Shown: one piece after another, positions 10,876-23,832 of the stretch
Layout of the letters: each line of letters begins with the position of its first letter
Numbering within the stretch: the stretch's first letter is position 1
Made by a program: the position numbers and the translations under genes
NCBI RefSeq assembly: GCF_943734655.1
Contig: NC_071355.1
Location: 29,610,964 to 29,674,963 of the forward strand
Reading direction: 5' to 3'
From: Sabethes cyaneus
Taxonomy: Eukaryota > Arthropoda > Insecta > Diptera > Culicidae
Length of the DNA: 64,000 bases
The notes under the pieces: model-generated
What the model was told of the DNA's origin: nothing
What the model saw: the letters and a program-made list of their open reading frames with translations, nothing else
The model's database searches: none

Positions 10876-12428
10876 AAAGGTTTCTTGACTTCTTGATTTT
10901 TTGAGTTTTAGAATTTTTGACTTTTTGACTTTGACATCTTCTTGATCATCTTGGCAACTTCTTGACTTCGTACCTCTTGATTTCATGACTTCTCATGATA
11001 TATTGACTTCTTTTAAGCTCTTTATTTCTCATGACTTCTCATGGCGTTTTAACTTTTTGTAATTTTGACTTTTATGCATTTTAACTTTTGTTTTTTAACT
11101 TTGATTTCTTGACCTTGCCCAGTTAGCTGTTTTAACTTTTTGGCTTTTTAATTATTTGACTTTTTGACTTTGACTCCTCGGCTTCAAGATTTTTTGAGTT
11201 CGTGACTTTTTGACTTCTTAATCTCTCCTGATTTATTCACTTCTTTTGAAATCTAGATTTCTCATGAGTTCTCAACTTCCTGATTCCTCTTAACGTCTTG
11301 AATTGTTGATTTCTCTTGTCTTTTTGACTTATTGTCTTTTAAAACTTGACTTCTTGATTTAGATACTTCTCGGCTTCATGACTTCTTGAATTTTTATCTT
11401 TTTGACTTTAACTTCTTGACTTCTTAACTTCTCTTGACTTTCTTGATTTCTTTTCACATATTGACTTCTCTTGAGTCCTTGATTTCTCATGACTTCGCAA
11501 CGTTTTAAACTTTTGTTTTTTGACTTTATGTCTTTTCAACTTTGACATCCCGACTTCTTGATTTCTCGATTCCTTGACTTCTTAACTTTTTATTTTCTCT
11601 TGTTTTCTTAACTTTTCTTGAAATCTTGACTTCTCTTGACTTCTTGACTTTTTCCCTTTTGTCTTAACCATTAAGGTTTTAATTTCTGATAACTTTTTGA
11701 TTTTCTAACTTCATAAACAGACACTTTTGAAGCCTGCTAGTTGTAGGTGAAATATGTATCTGTCGGGATAAATATAAATAGTAGAATTTAATTTGGAAAA
11801 AGTTTTCTTCTTTTCTTCAATTTCAGACTATTTGTCAATTTGTTTCATGACTTATTGCCTTTTTGACTTTTTTCCTCTTCGACTTTTATATCTCGACCTC
11901 TTGACTTCTTTTATTTTCTTGATTTCTCTTGGCGTCTTGGCTTCTTAACTTCTCTTGATTTCTTGACTTCTCTTCAGTTCTTAATTTCTCAAGACTTTTT
12001 AACGTTTTACGTTTTTTACCTTCTGTTTTTTTTTTTGATTTTTTGTTATTGTGACTTTTTAACTTGATTTCTTGACTACTCGACCCTTTATTTTTTTTAA
12101 CATTTTATCTTTTTGACTTTTTGGCTGTCTGTCTTTCACTTCCTGACTTGCTGATTTCTTCGCTGCTTGGTTTCTAGATTTCTCGACTCCTTGATTTCTT
12201 AATTCCTCTTGATTTCTAGACTTTTCTTGAAATGTTGAGGTTTCTTGAGCTCTTAACTTCTTGACTCCTCTTCACGTCTTGACTTGTTGACTTCTCTTGA
12301 CTTGTTGACTCCCTCTCGAATTGTTAATTTCACTTTGATTTCTTGTCTTCTCTTGACTTCTTGACTTCTCTTAAGCTCTTAACTTTTCTTGACGTCTTGA
12401 CTTTTAGTCCTTGTATTTTCGACTCTAA
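10876..12428 (+). repeat. Pyrimidine-rich degenerate tract, part 2
   Basis: Dense repeats of TTGACTTCTTGACTTTT-like units on the + strand, interrupted by a short piece of another repeat family at 11721-11827. Confidence 0.8.
11721..11827 (+). repeat. Fragment of dispersed repeat family X
   Basis: AAGCCTGCTAGTTGTAGGTG then AAATATGTATCTGTCGGGAT, with AGTAGAATTTAATTTGGAAA downstream. The same family occurs at 45725-45962/46000 and 54600-54760 (consensus GTAGGCGAAATACGTATCTG). Confidence 0.75.
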
Positions 12429-12436
12429 CTCTCAAC

Positions 12437-13106
12437 CAGGGCTTGAAAAGGGATCGCAAGTTGAATGTGACTGCCGTAAATGCGAATTTTCCGCATTCAA
12501 ACTCCGCTTTTTGAATGATTATTGGACTGTTTTTTGAATCCAGTCAATCTGCTGCTTGCGCTGCTGCCGCCTTACAATTCATGCGGCATCTCAGCAAACA
12601 GTCGATCTCCCGTTTTGCTTTGCGCTTTGAGAATATAAACTGCAAACTGACTGGAAGCATACGGTGAAGTATTTTTTCGTTTCTCTTTTTGTCTCCGAAT
12701 CGGCTGCTCACAGTAATAGTTTGTCACCCGGACGGCGGTCCGACGCAAGCAAAATATCCGTTTGTATTGGACGGAGTCCGACCGACTTCTTCCATGCATA
12801 TATGGTTGTTTTTGTAGTATTGAATCATACGATTGTGCGGTTGCTTTTCGTTAGCGTGGTGATTGCCAGTCATTTGGCTGTTTTGCAGTCATTTGCTGCT
12901 CCAAACGGTAAAGGCAACTTGATCGAAACGAAAATGTTAAAAAGCTTTAGAATGCGTTCGTTCTACTGCGTGCAATCGGCGTTTGACTGAGCAAACTGCC
13001 AGTTATGTTATGCATAGCGTTCGAGTTCCACCACTAAACGGACGGTGTGAACTTGAATGCGCGTTGGTGTGACTGCGGTAGAAAAAAAGGATCGGTCGAA
13101 GCCCTG
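12437..13106 (+). mobile_element. hAT-type MITE, copy 1
   Basis: 670-bp non-autonomous element with terminal inverted repeats CAGGGCTT... and ...AAGCCCTG, flanked by a perfect 8-bp target-site duplication CTCTCAAC (12429-12436 and 13107-13114). The CAGGG terminus and 8-bp duplication are hallmarks of the hAT superfamily. The open frames inside show no transposase similarity. A nearly identical copy in opposite orientation lies at 46287-46957. Confidence 0.93.
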
Positions 13107-13114
13107 CTCTCAAC

Positions 13115-14400
13115 TGTTAAGCTCCTAACCTTCTATGACTTTATGAATTTTCGACCCTTTGACTTTATGAATTTGGTTTTTGTCTTGTTTTTGTTTTTGC
13201 CTTCTTGGCTTTGGTCGTACTTTTCGATTCCTGGAGCTCCAAACTCTTTTATCAGTTTCACGTTAGGGCAGTCGCTTTTTACGAGGCTCATTTTTACGAT
13301 TTTAAACGAATATTGTAATTTTGAAAATTGCGTTATTTTTTCTACGCAATTATCGGAATTAACGTGAATTTCGGCAATTAAGGTGTTTTAAGGGGTTTTA
13401 TCATGTTTTTTCAAATTTACGCGATTGAGCACTATTACGACAATTCGTTATGTGAAACCCATTAGATTCTTTATGCTGTTTGACTTGTTAATAGTTATAA
13501 TTTTTTACGTTTATGATTTTTTTATCGTTTCGACTTAGAGATTTTTGCTCTTATTTGATTTTTTTCGACAGAATTTTTCTAATTTTCTAAATTTTAAGTT
13601 TTAACTTTTGACATTTGATTATTTTTGTATTTGACTTTTAAATTTTCATGACTCTGATTATTTTATCTCTGACTTGTGACTTGTGTCTTTGAGCTGCTTG
13701 AGTTCTTAAATTTTCGTCTTTACGACTGCTTAACATCTCACTCTTTTTATTGCTTGATTTTTGACCATTTTGAATTTTTAACTTTTTAATCTCGACTTTT
13801 TTGCTTTTTTACTTGTAATCATTTTACGTTTTTATTTTCTGTCTTTTTCACTTTTGTAGACTTTTAATTTATTGCTTCTTTCACTCTTTGATTCTGTAAC
13901 TTTTCAATTACCTGGCTAACTTTTTTCACATTTTGAATTGTCAGTTCTTAAGTTCTTCGAGGTATTAAAACAATACCGTGCTTTTATGTTTTTGACATTT
14001 GTTGTTCGATCTTTTGGACATTTTCTTTTGTCTGTTGTTCGTTTTGATCACTTAACTTTTTGACTTCTAGACGTTTTGACTACGGAAACTCTGGTCTTTT
14101 TGACTTTCCATGATTTTTTGACTATTATACTATTTTGTTTATGACTCGTGTCTGTATTACTTTTTGAAATTTTTCTAGTCTTTGATTCTTGTGTTGGTTC
14201 TTGATTGTTTAATGTTACTCTTTGACATTTCAAGTTGTTACCTTTTTAATTTACGACCATTAAACATTTTGGCTAATGGTTTTTCATTTTCTTCCTTGTA
14301 TTTAAACTTTTCTGTCATTTTTTTATTTCGATACTCACTCCCTTCTAATTTTAGCTTCATTCCACGTTTGATAACAGATTTAAGTAGTTAAAATAGTAGT
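13115..14400 (+). repeat. Pyrimidine-rich degenerate tract, part 3
   Basis: Same T-rich, GACTTT-punctuated sequence resuming after the hAT MITE and fading by about 14.4 kb. Open frames here come from the biased composition. Confidence 0.7.
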
Positions 14401-17400
14401 GTTTTCTTACGTGTGAACATTATGCTTAAACAATCAGGGTTAATTTATTCAATCAGTAAGAATTAAGAAAATTACAATAAATAATTTAAAGGAAATTAAT
14501 CTTTTACTCAAAATATTTACCATCGGAAACTATTTTTGCATTGTTTCCGACAACCAAGGTTAAGAACTAACTGTCATTTAACCCGGCCAATTTGCAAATG
14601 TGAGGCATCAACCTAAATGCATAATATCGGAGTTGCTACAAAACAAGATTTGTGGCACCAATCCAGTACCGAACAACCTCCGAGCAACCCAAGCTACAAA
14701 CAATTCCTTGAAAGCACACAAGAAAGCCAACCGAAACAATAAGCTATTATTTTATTTTCTTTTTTTCCTCGGCCTACTCGTTCTTGTCATGCAATTTTTG
14801 TGTTAGACTTATTTTCATGTTTCAGTTTTGAAAGAGAAAAAAAACAGATATTGTACTTTTTTACTAAAAGCATGCGACTTTACTTAAACTCACACTTTCC
14901 ATGCACGATGTTCCCATCCAACTCATTCTGTCATCCTCTATCTCGTAATGTCCTTTCCACGGTTTCAACTAGGATTGCAATGGAATATACCATCACCCAT
15001 CATCTGATCCGTAATTCGTAATTACAACCGTGCCTGTCAACAAGTGGAAATCCAGTGGTAACCAACGGTAATGAACGGTGTGAAATCTAAAAGCGATAAT
15101 CAATGGTATGATAGCAGCAACCTGCAGCAAGGCTGTTAATAGGCTGCTGAAGTCGAAAATGGCAACTGAAATGAATAACAATTTTTATGTCTTCGGAAAA
15201 AAAGGGGACATACTGAAAGACCATTAGGACTTACTGTCAGGAAATGTGACAATACCTACACTCATCTGCTGCTGCTGCTGCTGCTGCTGGTGGAGGAGTA
15301 AGCGGAGTACCACTAACGGCAACAGCAGCTGAAGTAAATTGCCAGGCATTACGTGCCACACTCGTTCGTACCAGCCAGCAGGGCCCGGCTGGAGTGCTGC
15401 GAAAGTGGGCCAAAAATAGAAGAAAGCAGCACATTTCCCGGAGAGACAGCCCAGAGTCTAGCCCATATGGAATGCGTTGGCGAGCTTGCCTACCAGTTCA
15501 GTTCCTGCCGAGGGAATGGGGGAAGCAGTCCTTTTATTTTGCCACATTCACTGGGCAAATATTTCGCTTCCTTACTGTGAGACGAAATTATATAGGTACG
15601 GTAGTGGTCGCCTGTGTACGTACGCGCGGAGGAAGAAGAGTCCTTTTGTTTGCTTCCATATTTGGACCATATACTCGACACCATCCGCAAGCGGATGGAT
15701 AGGAGGATAAGTGCAAATACAGTCAGCCGAAAGTGCGTGCATGCGGGGAAGTGGATGACAGTGTGTGTGTGTTTCAGTTTTCGCCTCCGGGCGGGGTGAC
15801 AATATGCGAAGTGAGTGAGAGTTGTTTGTCGAAAGGGATGTGTTAGGATTCACCAAACAACCATCCACTGTATTGGTAGGTACTGGTGGATGGCGAGTGT
15901 TCGAGAAGATTAAATTTCGATAAAAGCGTCTGTGCGATGTGGCCTAGACACCGTACACCGTGCGTTCGCTTTGTTTTGTAATCTAATGGAGGCGCACGGT
16001 AGTCGGTTTCCGTGCAACAAAAGAAGTAATCTCAGCAACCATTTGTGTGCGGGCTAAAATGGAGGTAAAGTTCAGTTTGCGTTATTGTGATTACATTGGC
16101 GGTACTCACGAAAGGGGGCAACAAATACAGGGAGGCAAATTGGCCCTCCCGGCACTTATTTCGAGACGGCGAGAAGACGCGGTTGTGCTGTGCGTGTCTT
16201 GTCTCGATTTACCGCATTCTCTGCGCCGTGTGCTGCGGAGCTTCAGAGCAGTAATTTATCGAATTTGACGTCGCATCGGCGGCAACTGTCATCGATGGTG
16301 GCGCTTCTGCTCCGACAAAACAAAAACGTCAACGAAAACAAGAAAAATAATCTCCGCTGGGATGATTCGGGGTTGAAGCGGGCCGCCTGTGTCGGCACAT
16401 TTGACTGATAGCGATCGGGTGGGTGTAGGAAGGGGGTAACTGAGCGTGGCGAGAATATTTCGCTGATAACATCAATCAGATTGTGCCACTTCGTAGGAAC
16501 TACATATAGATATGTACGAAATACAATTGTATAGCTTCTATGTTGCTCCGTACTGCTCTGTACGGCCGCAGGGAGAATATTAAAACGGCGCTTCAGCACG
16601 AAGCGTTTTACTGCTTTACCAAGGAACGGCATACCCGCTTCACTGTGGATTGTGGAATGATTTCAATTGTCAATTAGTATTTCCCGCACGGATTCAGTGA
16701 GGCCGGCAAGTTGGCAGCTCCAACGAGCAGAAAAAAACTGAACTGGAAAAAATACCCGGCGCCTGCTGGGTTGTGCGGGAGAAATCCAATAAAAATACTT
16801 TGTAGACTGCTGCGCTGGCGCTGGCTGGCGTGGTGAATATTTTATGATACTTTGGAATCTTTAAATCTCCTTTAAATTGAGAAATTAGCAGTATGAAATG
16901 GTTTACAGAAGTTTTCAGTTCAAAATTTCAGTAATGTTTGCGCTATTAGACCTCATCTACCGGTTTCCCAAAGTCTGCCAACGTTTAGCGCCATGCTAAA
17001 AATAGTGGACACGGGATTCAGGCTAAATGTCGACTTTATTCGCCAATTAAACACTGAAGTCTGAAGTTTGGCCCGTGTTTGAGCAAGAGCCCGAAACGTG
17101 GCAAGATTAAAATAGCATTAAAACCACCCACACCGAAAGTGCGCGAACGACGAAAGTCCAACGACATTTCATCCTCACCGACGACCGACACCGTTGTTCA
17201 TCTCGTAATGATCCAATTAATCTCACGCCGCTTCGGATGCTGCTGCTAAGAGGAGATCTCTGATTGTGTGCGGCTGACGAAAGCACATCTCATTCGTCAT
17301 ATTTGCTTTTTCCCTCCGCAAACTTAAGCTGCCATTCTGACAAAAACGAAACTTGAAGCACGAGTGAGCGAAGAAAAAAACGCAATAATCCTCTTGGAAA

Positions 17401-18714
17401 CTGGCGACGCCTGCCTGCCTGCCGAAGGGCAGAGAGGAGCAGTTGGTAGAAAAGAAATCTACATAAATTATGTTTCCGTTGCCAACCGAGCGACCACCAT
17501 TCGCTACAGATCATGATACACTGGCCAAGTAGCAAGGAAGAATGAATTCCATTACTCAAAACGGAATGGAGTGGAGTCTAGCAGAAGAGGACGCCTATAA
17601 AAAACAAGCTTTGTAGTCATTATTAGCCTCACAGTTTTTAGATGCTCGAGACTCGAGAAACTCCGCCGCCGGAAAAGTACACTTGATCCGTGCCATTTTC
17701 TGCGTCTTTGCTGACTTCAAATTAAACTTGCTTATCTTGAAGTCATAATTAGGTACTTGATTTGTTGAGCAACAAAATCGTGTTACGTTTGATTCTCTAT
17801 ACACAAGCAAAAATCTGACACTCGTCGTCATAATGAAATTCATTGCTTCTATCGTTTTATGGTTTTTTTCATAAATCGGTTCCATTCACCTGGAGCACTT
17901 GCCAGGATTATCATATAGATTGACAATCTACCGCCGTTCCTAGAAACGTGTATCGTGTCGACGGTAGTCGTTCGGTGCTCTGAATGGATCAATTTCCTTG
18001 TCACCTGTGTTGTCATCCGGAAATCAGCTAGAGAGCAGAGGTGCCCGAAGGCACGAACGCAATATCGTCCATCCATGCATGTTTTGCGTCGAAAATGAAG
18101 GTTTCCCAGAAATTCTCGAAAGGTTGCGTTTTATAGAAGCACCGAAAGGTTTACCTATCGTTCGTTACATGATGATTCCTGTACGGGGTATGACCATGAG
18201 CCTCCGGTTTATTTAATATCAAGCATAGACGACATACGTTTGACTGCACTTCCGGATGCTATCTGCTTATATGTATTTAATGAAAATTATTTTATGATTC
18301 ATTTCATTTCGCATGAAAAGAATATTCAAATGCAACATTAAGTTGTAACATTAAGTGCAACATTAAATGTATCACAATATGGAAAAGCTTTATTCTATTC
18401 GTCTAATACAGACTCTCCTAAAATAATGATTTCTAATTCCATGAGCTCATTATTGTCTGATACTAAAGATAAAATAATGGTCTATATTATTTGTTCTTTA
18501 TTTTCAACCAGCCTGATGGTGTTGATTAACTTACCTGGTAAAAATAGAAGACCTTTTTAATCTACTAACGAGACTAAGTGACAGGCCTGAACTATTAAAT
18601 CAGCTCGTTCAAACCACTGAACGTTTTGATGAAAACTCCGCAGTTTTCTCAACTACAGTGCAAACGAACGGTGCAGAAGGGTGAACTTACCCTCTCACAC
18701 CTATGTTAGTACTT
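14401..18714 (+). other. Mostly unique intron sequence
   Basis: No transposon or exon recognised. Contains a CTG microsatellite at 15266-15289 and a relatively GC-richer stretch at about 15.2-16.8 kb, with short open frames that resemble nothing I know. The segment 17.85-18.25 kb resembles broken coding sequence but could not be assigned. Confidence 0.5.
15266..15289. repeat. (CTG)n microsatellite
   Basis: About eight CTG units without interruption. Confidence 0.85.
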
Positions 18715-18975
18715 CTTGATGCCTCCAGCTATCATTTTCATAGGTATATTGAGGTTACAAATGATAATTACGTACCGATTTGCATCTAACAAAATCGTAT
18801 CTGATGCGCAAAACCAGCTTATACGTACCATCTTAGTGGCAATATACGAACTAAGGAATAATTTTAAACGATTCACTTTTATAGGTATTTCTATACGATA
18901 TGATTCGATTAAGCGCGACTAGCTTCATACACCTATACAACTTTGTACTGAAAATCGAATGTTTCTCAGCTACTA
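18715..18975 (-). repeat. Dispersed repeat family Y, copy 1
   Basis: Read on the minus strand it parallels 57210-57480: both share GCGCTTAATCG, TCGTAT..AAATAC, AAAATTATTC, TTTTGCGCAT and ATACGATT in the same order and spacing. Diverged, non-coding, probably a MITE. Confidence 0.65.
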
Positions 18976-19459
18976 TCTTTATTAACGATAGAATGTCAAC
19001 TTGTGTGCGCTTTATTTGCGATTCCGAATTTGTTAAAAGATATGTATTGTCTGCTAGTCGTACCAGACCTTCATCGCCACGTCCCGAATAGAAAGGTTCG
19101 GATTGTGCTATAAGTTTAAGCTCACCTTCCCTGTCTTCACGAGGTCGGTCGTCTTTGCTTTCTTCCGCCGCTGGGTCGTCTGGGACCTTGAACGGGACAC
19201 GGTCGAATGGTCGATTACCAACTGCTAAGCGATCCACCTATAGGACTGATTTGGATTTTCCGCGACTGCGCCCATAATTTTTTGGGCTTGACAGATTGTG
19301 ATTGATACACTCTAAACTAGTTTTAGCCAAAATTTCATCAAATTTTACCCATTTAATTAAAAAGTTATGCACAAAAGAGTGTTGCATTTTTTTTCTAGTA
19401 CAATCTTTATGGTGCGCCAACCGTTGATTGACACCAGCCATCCACCCTTCTGTCATGCT

Positions 19460-20640
19460 TATGGCGCCTGATGCCTATATTTCAATCTCCCCGAGAAACT
19501 CGCCTACCACTATTAGGACGATATCGTCGAATAAGCCAGTGACCCTTTGGGCAGCTTGAGCCTCAGCACCTCATCGTACATGGCGTTCCAAAGCGATCGA
19601 GCCCTGTGGAACACCCGTGGTCACTTTGTAGTTCTTCACGTCACCGGCTGTGTCGTATACGAATTCTCGCCGGTTTCGGTTCTGGCAGTAGCTTTTAAGT
19701 AACCTACAGAGATGGTCCGGTACTTTCATCTTATGTAGCGCTAGGGCGATCAGTGGACTTCTTTCTGTGATTTCCCTACTGCGACTTTGCCAGTCCGGTC
19801 CCGTTTTCTATAACGGGCGTTCTACCAGCCTTCTTCGTCTTTAATCCCTTGGCAATCGCAATGAGCTCCTCCTTCGTGACAGGAGTGAGAGTGTCATTAG
19901 TTTGGCCGTATGGAGTCCAAGGCCACGTTACTGGATTGTGCTGCGACAATAGTCTTTTCACGATGACTCTTAGCTTTCGTTGGCAGGCTTCCTACGAAGC
20001 CTTCTCGCCCTGTGGCACCTGGAGCGAAACAGACCACTAGTATACCGAACAACGACTGTTCGTTGGCTGCACATTCGAGATACGGTTGTAGCACATGCTC
20101 TCGTTAAGACGTTTGTTAGTTCATTAGCAGTCAAGTTCGAGCGATTGGCCTCCACGCTAAGTGCTTCCACGAAGGCTTATCTTTCATCTCCAACCCGACG
20201 TCTAAGCCCTCGCGATGAGGCCTCCGTCGGTCAATCTTTTACTTGTATAGCTTAATGATCGCTATGCGTGTACTTATCGGAAATCCTCCATCCCATGTTG
20301 GCCAACAAAGTAGGGCTACAGAAGGTGACTAACGGAGCCCTCGTTTCCCAGCCTCACGTCCAGTTTGGGCAAAGCTTCCAGTAAGCTTTTCCCTCTAGGG
20401 GTAATATGCCTACTACGCCACTCGACTGGCCAGGCATTGAAGTGGTCTCCAATTATCTAACATCTTATCGAACTGCCTCGGTGACCAGCTAGCAGATGCA
20501 GACGCCATCGACTACAGCAATCACGTAACCTTCTTGGTCGGTCGATACCGCCTCTTGGATGAGGTATCTGCCCATGGCAGAAATCGCTACCATCCGACCC
20601 TTATCCGTCACCAAATATATTATATCAACAATATAGTTCA
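19460..20640 (-). pseudogene. R1-like LINE ORF2 fragment (endonuclease end and N-terminal reverse transcriptase)
   Basis: Read on the minus strand from about 20640 leftwards. It shows the end of an AP endonuclease domain with the W-IS-x-YTHSDH motif near 20250, then the linker containing ELTNVLTRACATT (about 20100). The start of reverse transcriptase follows (PVTKEELIAIAKGLKTKKAG, about 19850), then the RLLKSYCQNR and TTGVPQGSI motifs near 19620-19690, a small deletion, then WNAMYDEVLRLKLPKG. The catalytic YADD-type motif reads FDDIVLIVVGE near 19500, so one residue is lost there. Several stops and frameshifts make it dead. R1-clade LINEs have exactly this linker and GVPQGS/MYDEVL style. It probably belongs with the ORF1 pieces at 22.0-25.1 kb. 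Confidence 0.85.
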
Positions 20641-21397
20641 CTTCGCAAAACTCCATATATATCTGAAAAGACGCAAAAGTAACATCCTCTTGCGGACAAA
20701 AAGGTGACTAAAAGCTTGTTGTAATAAAAAATTTTAAGCATGCAACCAATACATAAGAAAAAGGTGCGGTAGATAGAATGTGCTATCTCTAACGGTATGA
20801 CGTAATTCTTCTAAATTGTAACGTTAGGTATAAAGATTAATTGTGTTACTATCCATAATATACTGGTTCCCTTGTTTACATAGCAAACGACGGAATCCAG
20901 CCAAGATACAGCTGTTTAAATGGCATGTTTGTTGTTTAAACAGCAGCATAACTGAATTAGAAAAGCCATCATACCTGTAAAATGTGAAACACTCATGCTA
21001 CATTCGGTATAAATGAAAAAGAAAATAATCCAAAATTCGCCGGTATCTGTCACTTGACGGTATCTTTAATTTTCTCTATTCCATGAGTGCAAAAGGGATG
21101 ATAGAGCTTCTTAGTCTTGAATTGAAGATAGTACCAACAAAACGGCGAATGTCGCAAGCGCTAACAAATCATGTAAGAGGGGATTTTCTTATGCTAATCC
21201 CTCTCCCGTTGTGCTTACATTTGCGGTTTTCGCCCTTTTGTAAATCCTTTTTAGAATTGGCTAAATTCAATACTGAAAATTGAGGTATTTTCGAAAGATG
21301 TGTCGAATTTACGGTGCATATTGGTAACCTTTTATGCCGCTATGGCGCTAGTAGTCGTGTTTTCAGGATTGTAGAAGAGTGAAGTACATTGTTAATA
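20641..21397. other. Unassigned sequence between LINE parts
   Basis: No reading frame or repeat recognised. It separates the LINE ORF2 remnant from the Tc1-like element. Confidence 0.5.
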
Positions 21398-21975
21398 ACG
21401 GGTGGCAACTAAAATTTCGGAATTTCGGAATTTTTGTGTTTTTCTGGCGTAATGCGATGATGCTCTATCCGGTCGGCGGCCAAAACACGTATTGTCCATC
21501 TGCATGATGTTTTTGAAGAAACGGGATCAAAATTTTCTTCAAACATTCGTCTGCTGCATCTAGATTGATAGCCAAACCAGAAGGCTTGTTGTTGAAGAAA
21601 CGAGAAAGAAAACGATGTTCTTTTGTTTCTATAATTTTGGCTGGTCTTCCACTACTTTGCTTGCGAATAGTTGTTGAGCATCTAAGGATATGGTAAACAG
21701 TCGAAGCCGCAACATATTTGCGTTTTAAATGTTGTACCGTATACTTTTTGCCGAGATTTCTGTGGCAATTCGTAGAAGTGTACAACGCGCTCCCGAAATA
21801 CTTCTTGTTTCGACGCCATTTTTAGCAAAATTGGGCAAACATAAACAAAACAAAAAATATTAACAAAAAGAGAAGAAAGAGAGCTAACACATACATACTC
21901 TCATTTCTTTCTGAGCTCGTTTGTTGTTATGCATAGGAGCCGCGAAAAAATTCCAAAATTTTAGTTGCCACCCGT
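21398..21975 (-). mobile_element. Internally deleted Tc1/mariner-like element
   Basis: 578 bp with inverted termini ACGGGTGGCAACTAAAAT, flanked by TA on both sides (21396-21397, 21976-21977), the Tc1/mariner target. The minus strand encodes transposase scraps: a helix-turn-helix-like part (STVYHILRCSTTIRKQSSGR), then FNNKPSGLAINLDAADECLK and FLQKHHADGQYVFWP, which in intact relatives leads into the second catalytic Asp region. Most of the catalytic domain is missing by internal deletion. Confidence 0.9.
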
Positions 21976-22009
21976 TATAATATATTTGCCGTCATCCAGT
22001 TACCGTTAC

Positions 22010-22275
22010 CCTAAGAGACACGGTAGGGGTCTGCGATAAAGGCAATATCGCATTTCGAGTAGACGGCCAATTGCCAGAGCAACTGCTGCGCCGTGTCTCC
22101 TCTCTACCTTTTCAGGGCCCGCTTAAAGACCTGACACAATGGTCCAGCTGCGGCGTGTTTCTTGTCCACTCCTACTTTTCAGGGCAGGTATCTGGGTGGG
22201 TTGCGAAATGGCCTTCCTTACCATATCGCCTATGTAGCTTAGACCGATCGGGGGCTTTGCATTGACCCGCCTGCA
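22010..22275 (-). pseudogene. LINE ORF1 (gag-like) fragment, C-terminal zinc-knuckle part
   Basis: On the minus strand the sequence carries a degenerate CCHC knuckle (GKEGHFATHPDTC style) following on from the piece at 23236-23832 once the foldback between them is removed. Multiple frame breaks. Confidence 0.6.
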
Positions 22276-23235
22276 CAGTGGGATGGATTCAAAAGAAGAC
22301 GGACATTGATATTTGTGACGAAACTACTAAAGATATCAACTCGCTGTTTTCTGCGATGTTTCTTCGATTCATAAGAACTTTCTAATACTGCTAGAAAATT
22401 AGCGATTAAGGGGATAACACAACAGATAGAAAAAATTACTTTTTTGTATCAAGCTTACCGTCTTCGATTGATACTAAACATTTGTAGATAATATTGTTTT
22501 GAGCAACTCCACTGAAAAAAGAATGTTACTATCTCTTAAGAGAAAAAAGTTACGGAGTGAAACTTGCGGGTACCCCCTTAATATTGGTTTTTTTCACATA
22601 GCTCTTTTATTTCAACCCCTACAAACATGAAATGTTCTGCAGTTTACTCATATGGCTCATGAGATCCCACAGTCATTTATAAGAATTCTTATACAGAAAG
22701 AGTGGATGTTGCAAAAACATTGTAAGTCAGCTGCTACATTCTGCTACTACTCAAGGAACATCCCCTTAAAGTTTGCAATAAAAAAAGCAAAAAATTAAAA
22801 ACAAGAAGACAACCGGCAATTGTAGAGTTTGCACAAATTCTACAAAAATATGCAAATCAGCACTGTCTACACCTTTGCGGAACATTTCATGTTTATAAGA
22901 GTTGAAATAAAAGAGCTATGTGGAAAAAAAACAATATTAAGGGGCTACTCGCAAGTTTCGCTTCGTAAATTTTTACCCTTAAGAGATTTCTTTCTTCAAT
23001 TAAGTTGCTCAAAATAATATTATCTACAAATGTTTTTTACCAATCGAAGACATTAACCTTGAAACTAAAAAGTTATCTTTTCTAACTATTGTGTTATCCC
23101 CTTAATCCCTAATTTTCCAATACTATAAAAAAGTTAATATAAAGCGAAGAAACTTTGCAGAAGACATTAAGGTGATATCTTTAATAGTTTCGTCACAAAT
23201 ATCGATGTCCGTCTTCTTTTTAATTCGTCCCACTG
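22276..23235. mobile_element. 960-bp foldback element with CAGTGGGA termini
   Basis: Two arms of about 350 bp in inverted orientation. The left begins CAGTGGGATGGATTCAAAAG and runs past GATTAAGGGGATAACACAA. The right ends TTTTTAATTCGTCCCACTG. It interrupts the zinc-knuckle coding part of the minus-strand LINE ORF1. No transposase. The same CAGTGGGA terminus occurs in the repeats at 51976-52290 and 56440-56745, which also share an AAGGGGATAACA block, so all probably belong to one superfamily. Confidence 0.88.
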
Positions 23236-23832
23236 CACTGTGGCCTGATGGCCAAACCCATGCACTTGAAGCATAGGTCCACGCGCTGATTGGGCGTGAG
23301 TGCACACATGGACCAGCCTACATTAATTTTGCCAGACGACAACATAACGCTGGCGATGGCCTCTGGCAAATTTCTGGTTCGGGACTTGCATATCACCACT
23401 TACCTGTCGCAACCTAATGTCCGAGGGCGTCACTTTGACTTTGAGCTGGTCCCTCAGAACATTTTGCAGCTCAATTGCCGTCGTAACCTCGTTGTAGCTT
23501 TTGAACTCGAAGTTCAAACGAAGTACGTTGCGATAGGGCCTTGACCTGTCCCGCTTCGCACAAGGACTTTTCCACAAGTCGCTTATACGTCGAGTTCTGG
23601 ACGTCGGGTAGTTTTTGAGCTCGAAGCGCATTTCTCCCGCCGTGGTGCGGCGTGCATTTACCACATTGGTCCCAAGTTCCTACAGCGTGTGGTCCATCTT
23701 CATCTTGCGCAGTAGGTCAGCGTTACTACAAGTGCGTCACTCTTTTTCTTGGGGGCTTTCTCGGTTTTACAGCCTCGGTCACCTCGGGTTTCTTGGTGGG
23801 CAGTTTCCGCATAACGACATAATTTTGTAGTA
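23236..23832 (-). pseudogene. LINE ORF1 (gag-like) fragment, central part
   Basis: Minus-strand open frame of 113 codons (23323-23664), with TTAIELQNVLRDQL and VKVTPSDIRLRQVSG, followed in another frame by CFKCMG and GHQATVQ, i.e. a CCHC zinc knuckle with a one-base shift. This is the RNA-binding protein of an R1-type LINE by motif. It is cut on the left by the foldback and on the right by the mariner-like element. Confidence 0.75.

Noticed and set aside
12572..12799. Open frame duplicated at 46589-46786, suggesting a conserved protein
   Set aside because: Both frames lie inside hAT MITE copies, and similarity reflects recent transposition. No transposase motif is present.
18851..19237. 128-codon minus-strand frame with acidic KVPDDPAAEESKDDRPREDR segment
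   Set aside because: Position next to the LINE remnant suggests transposon origin, but I could not match it to a LINE domain, and its left part runs into dispersed repeat Y, so I do not call a gene.
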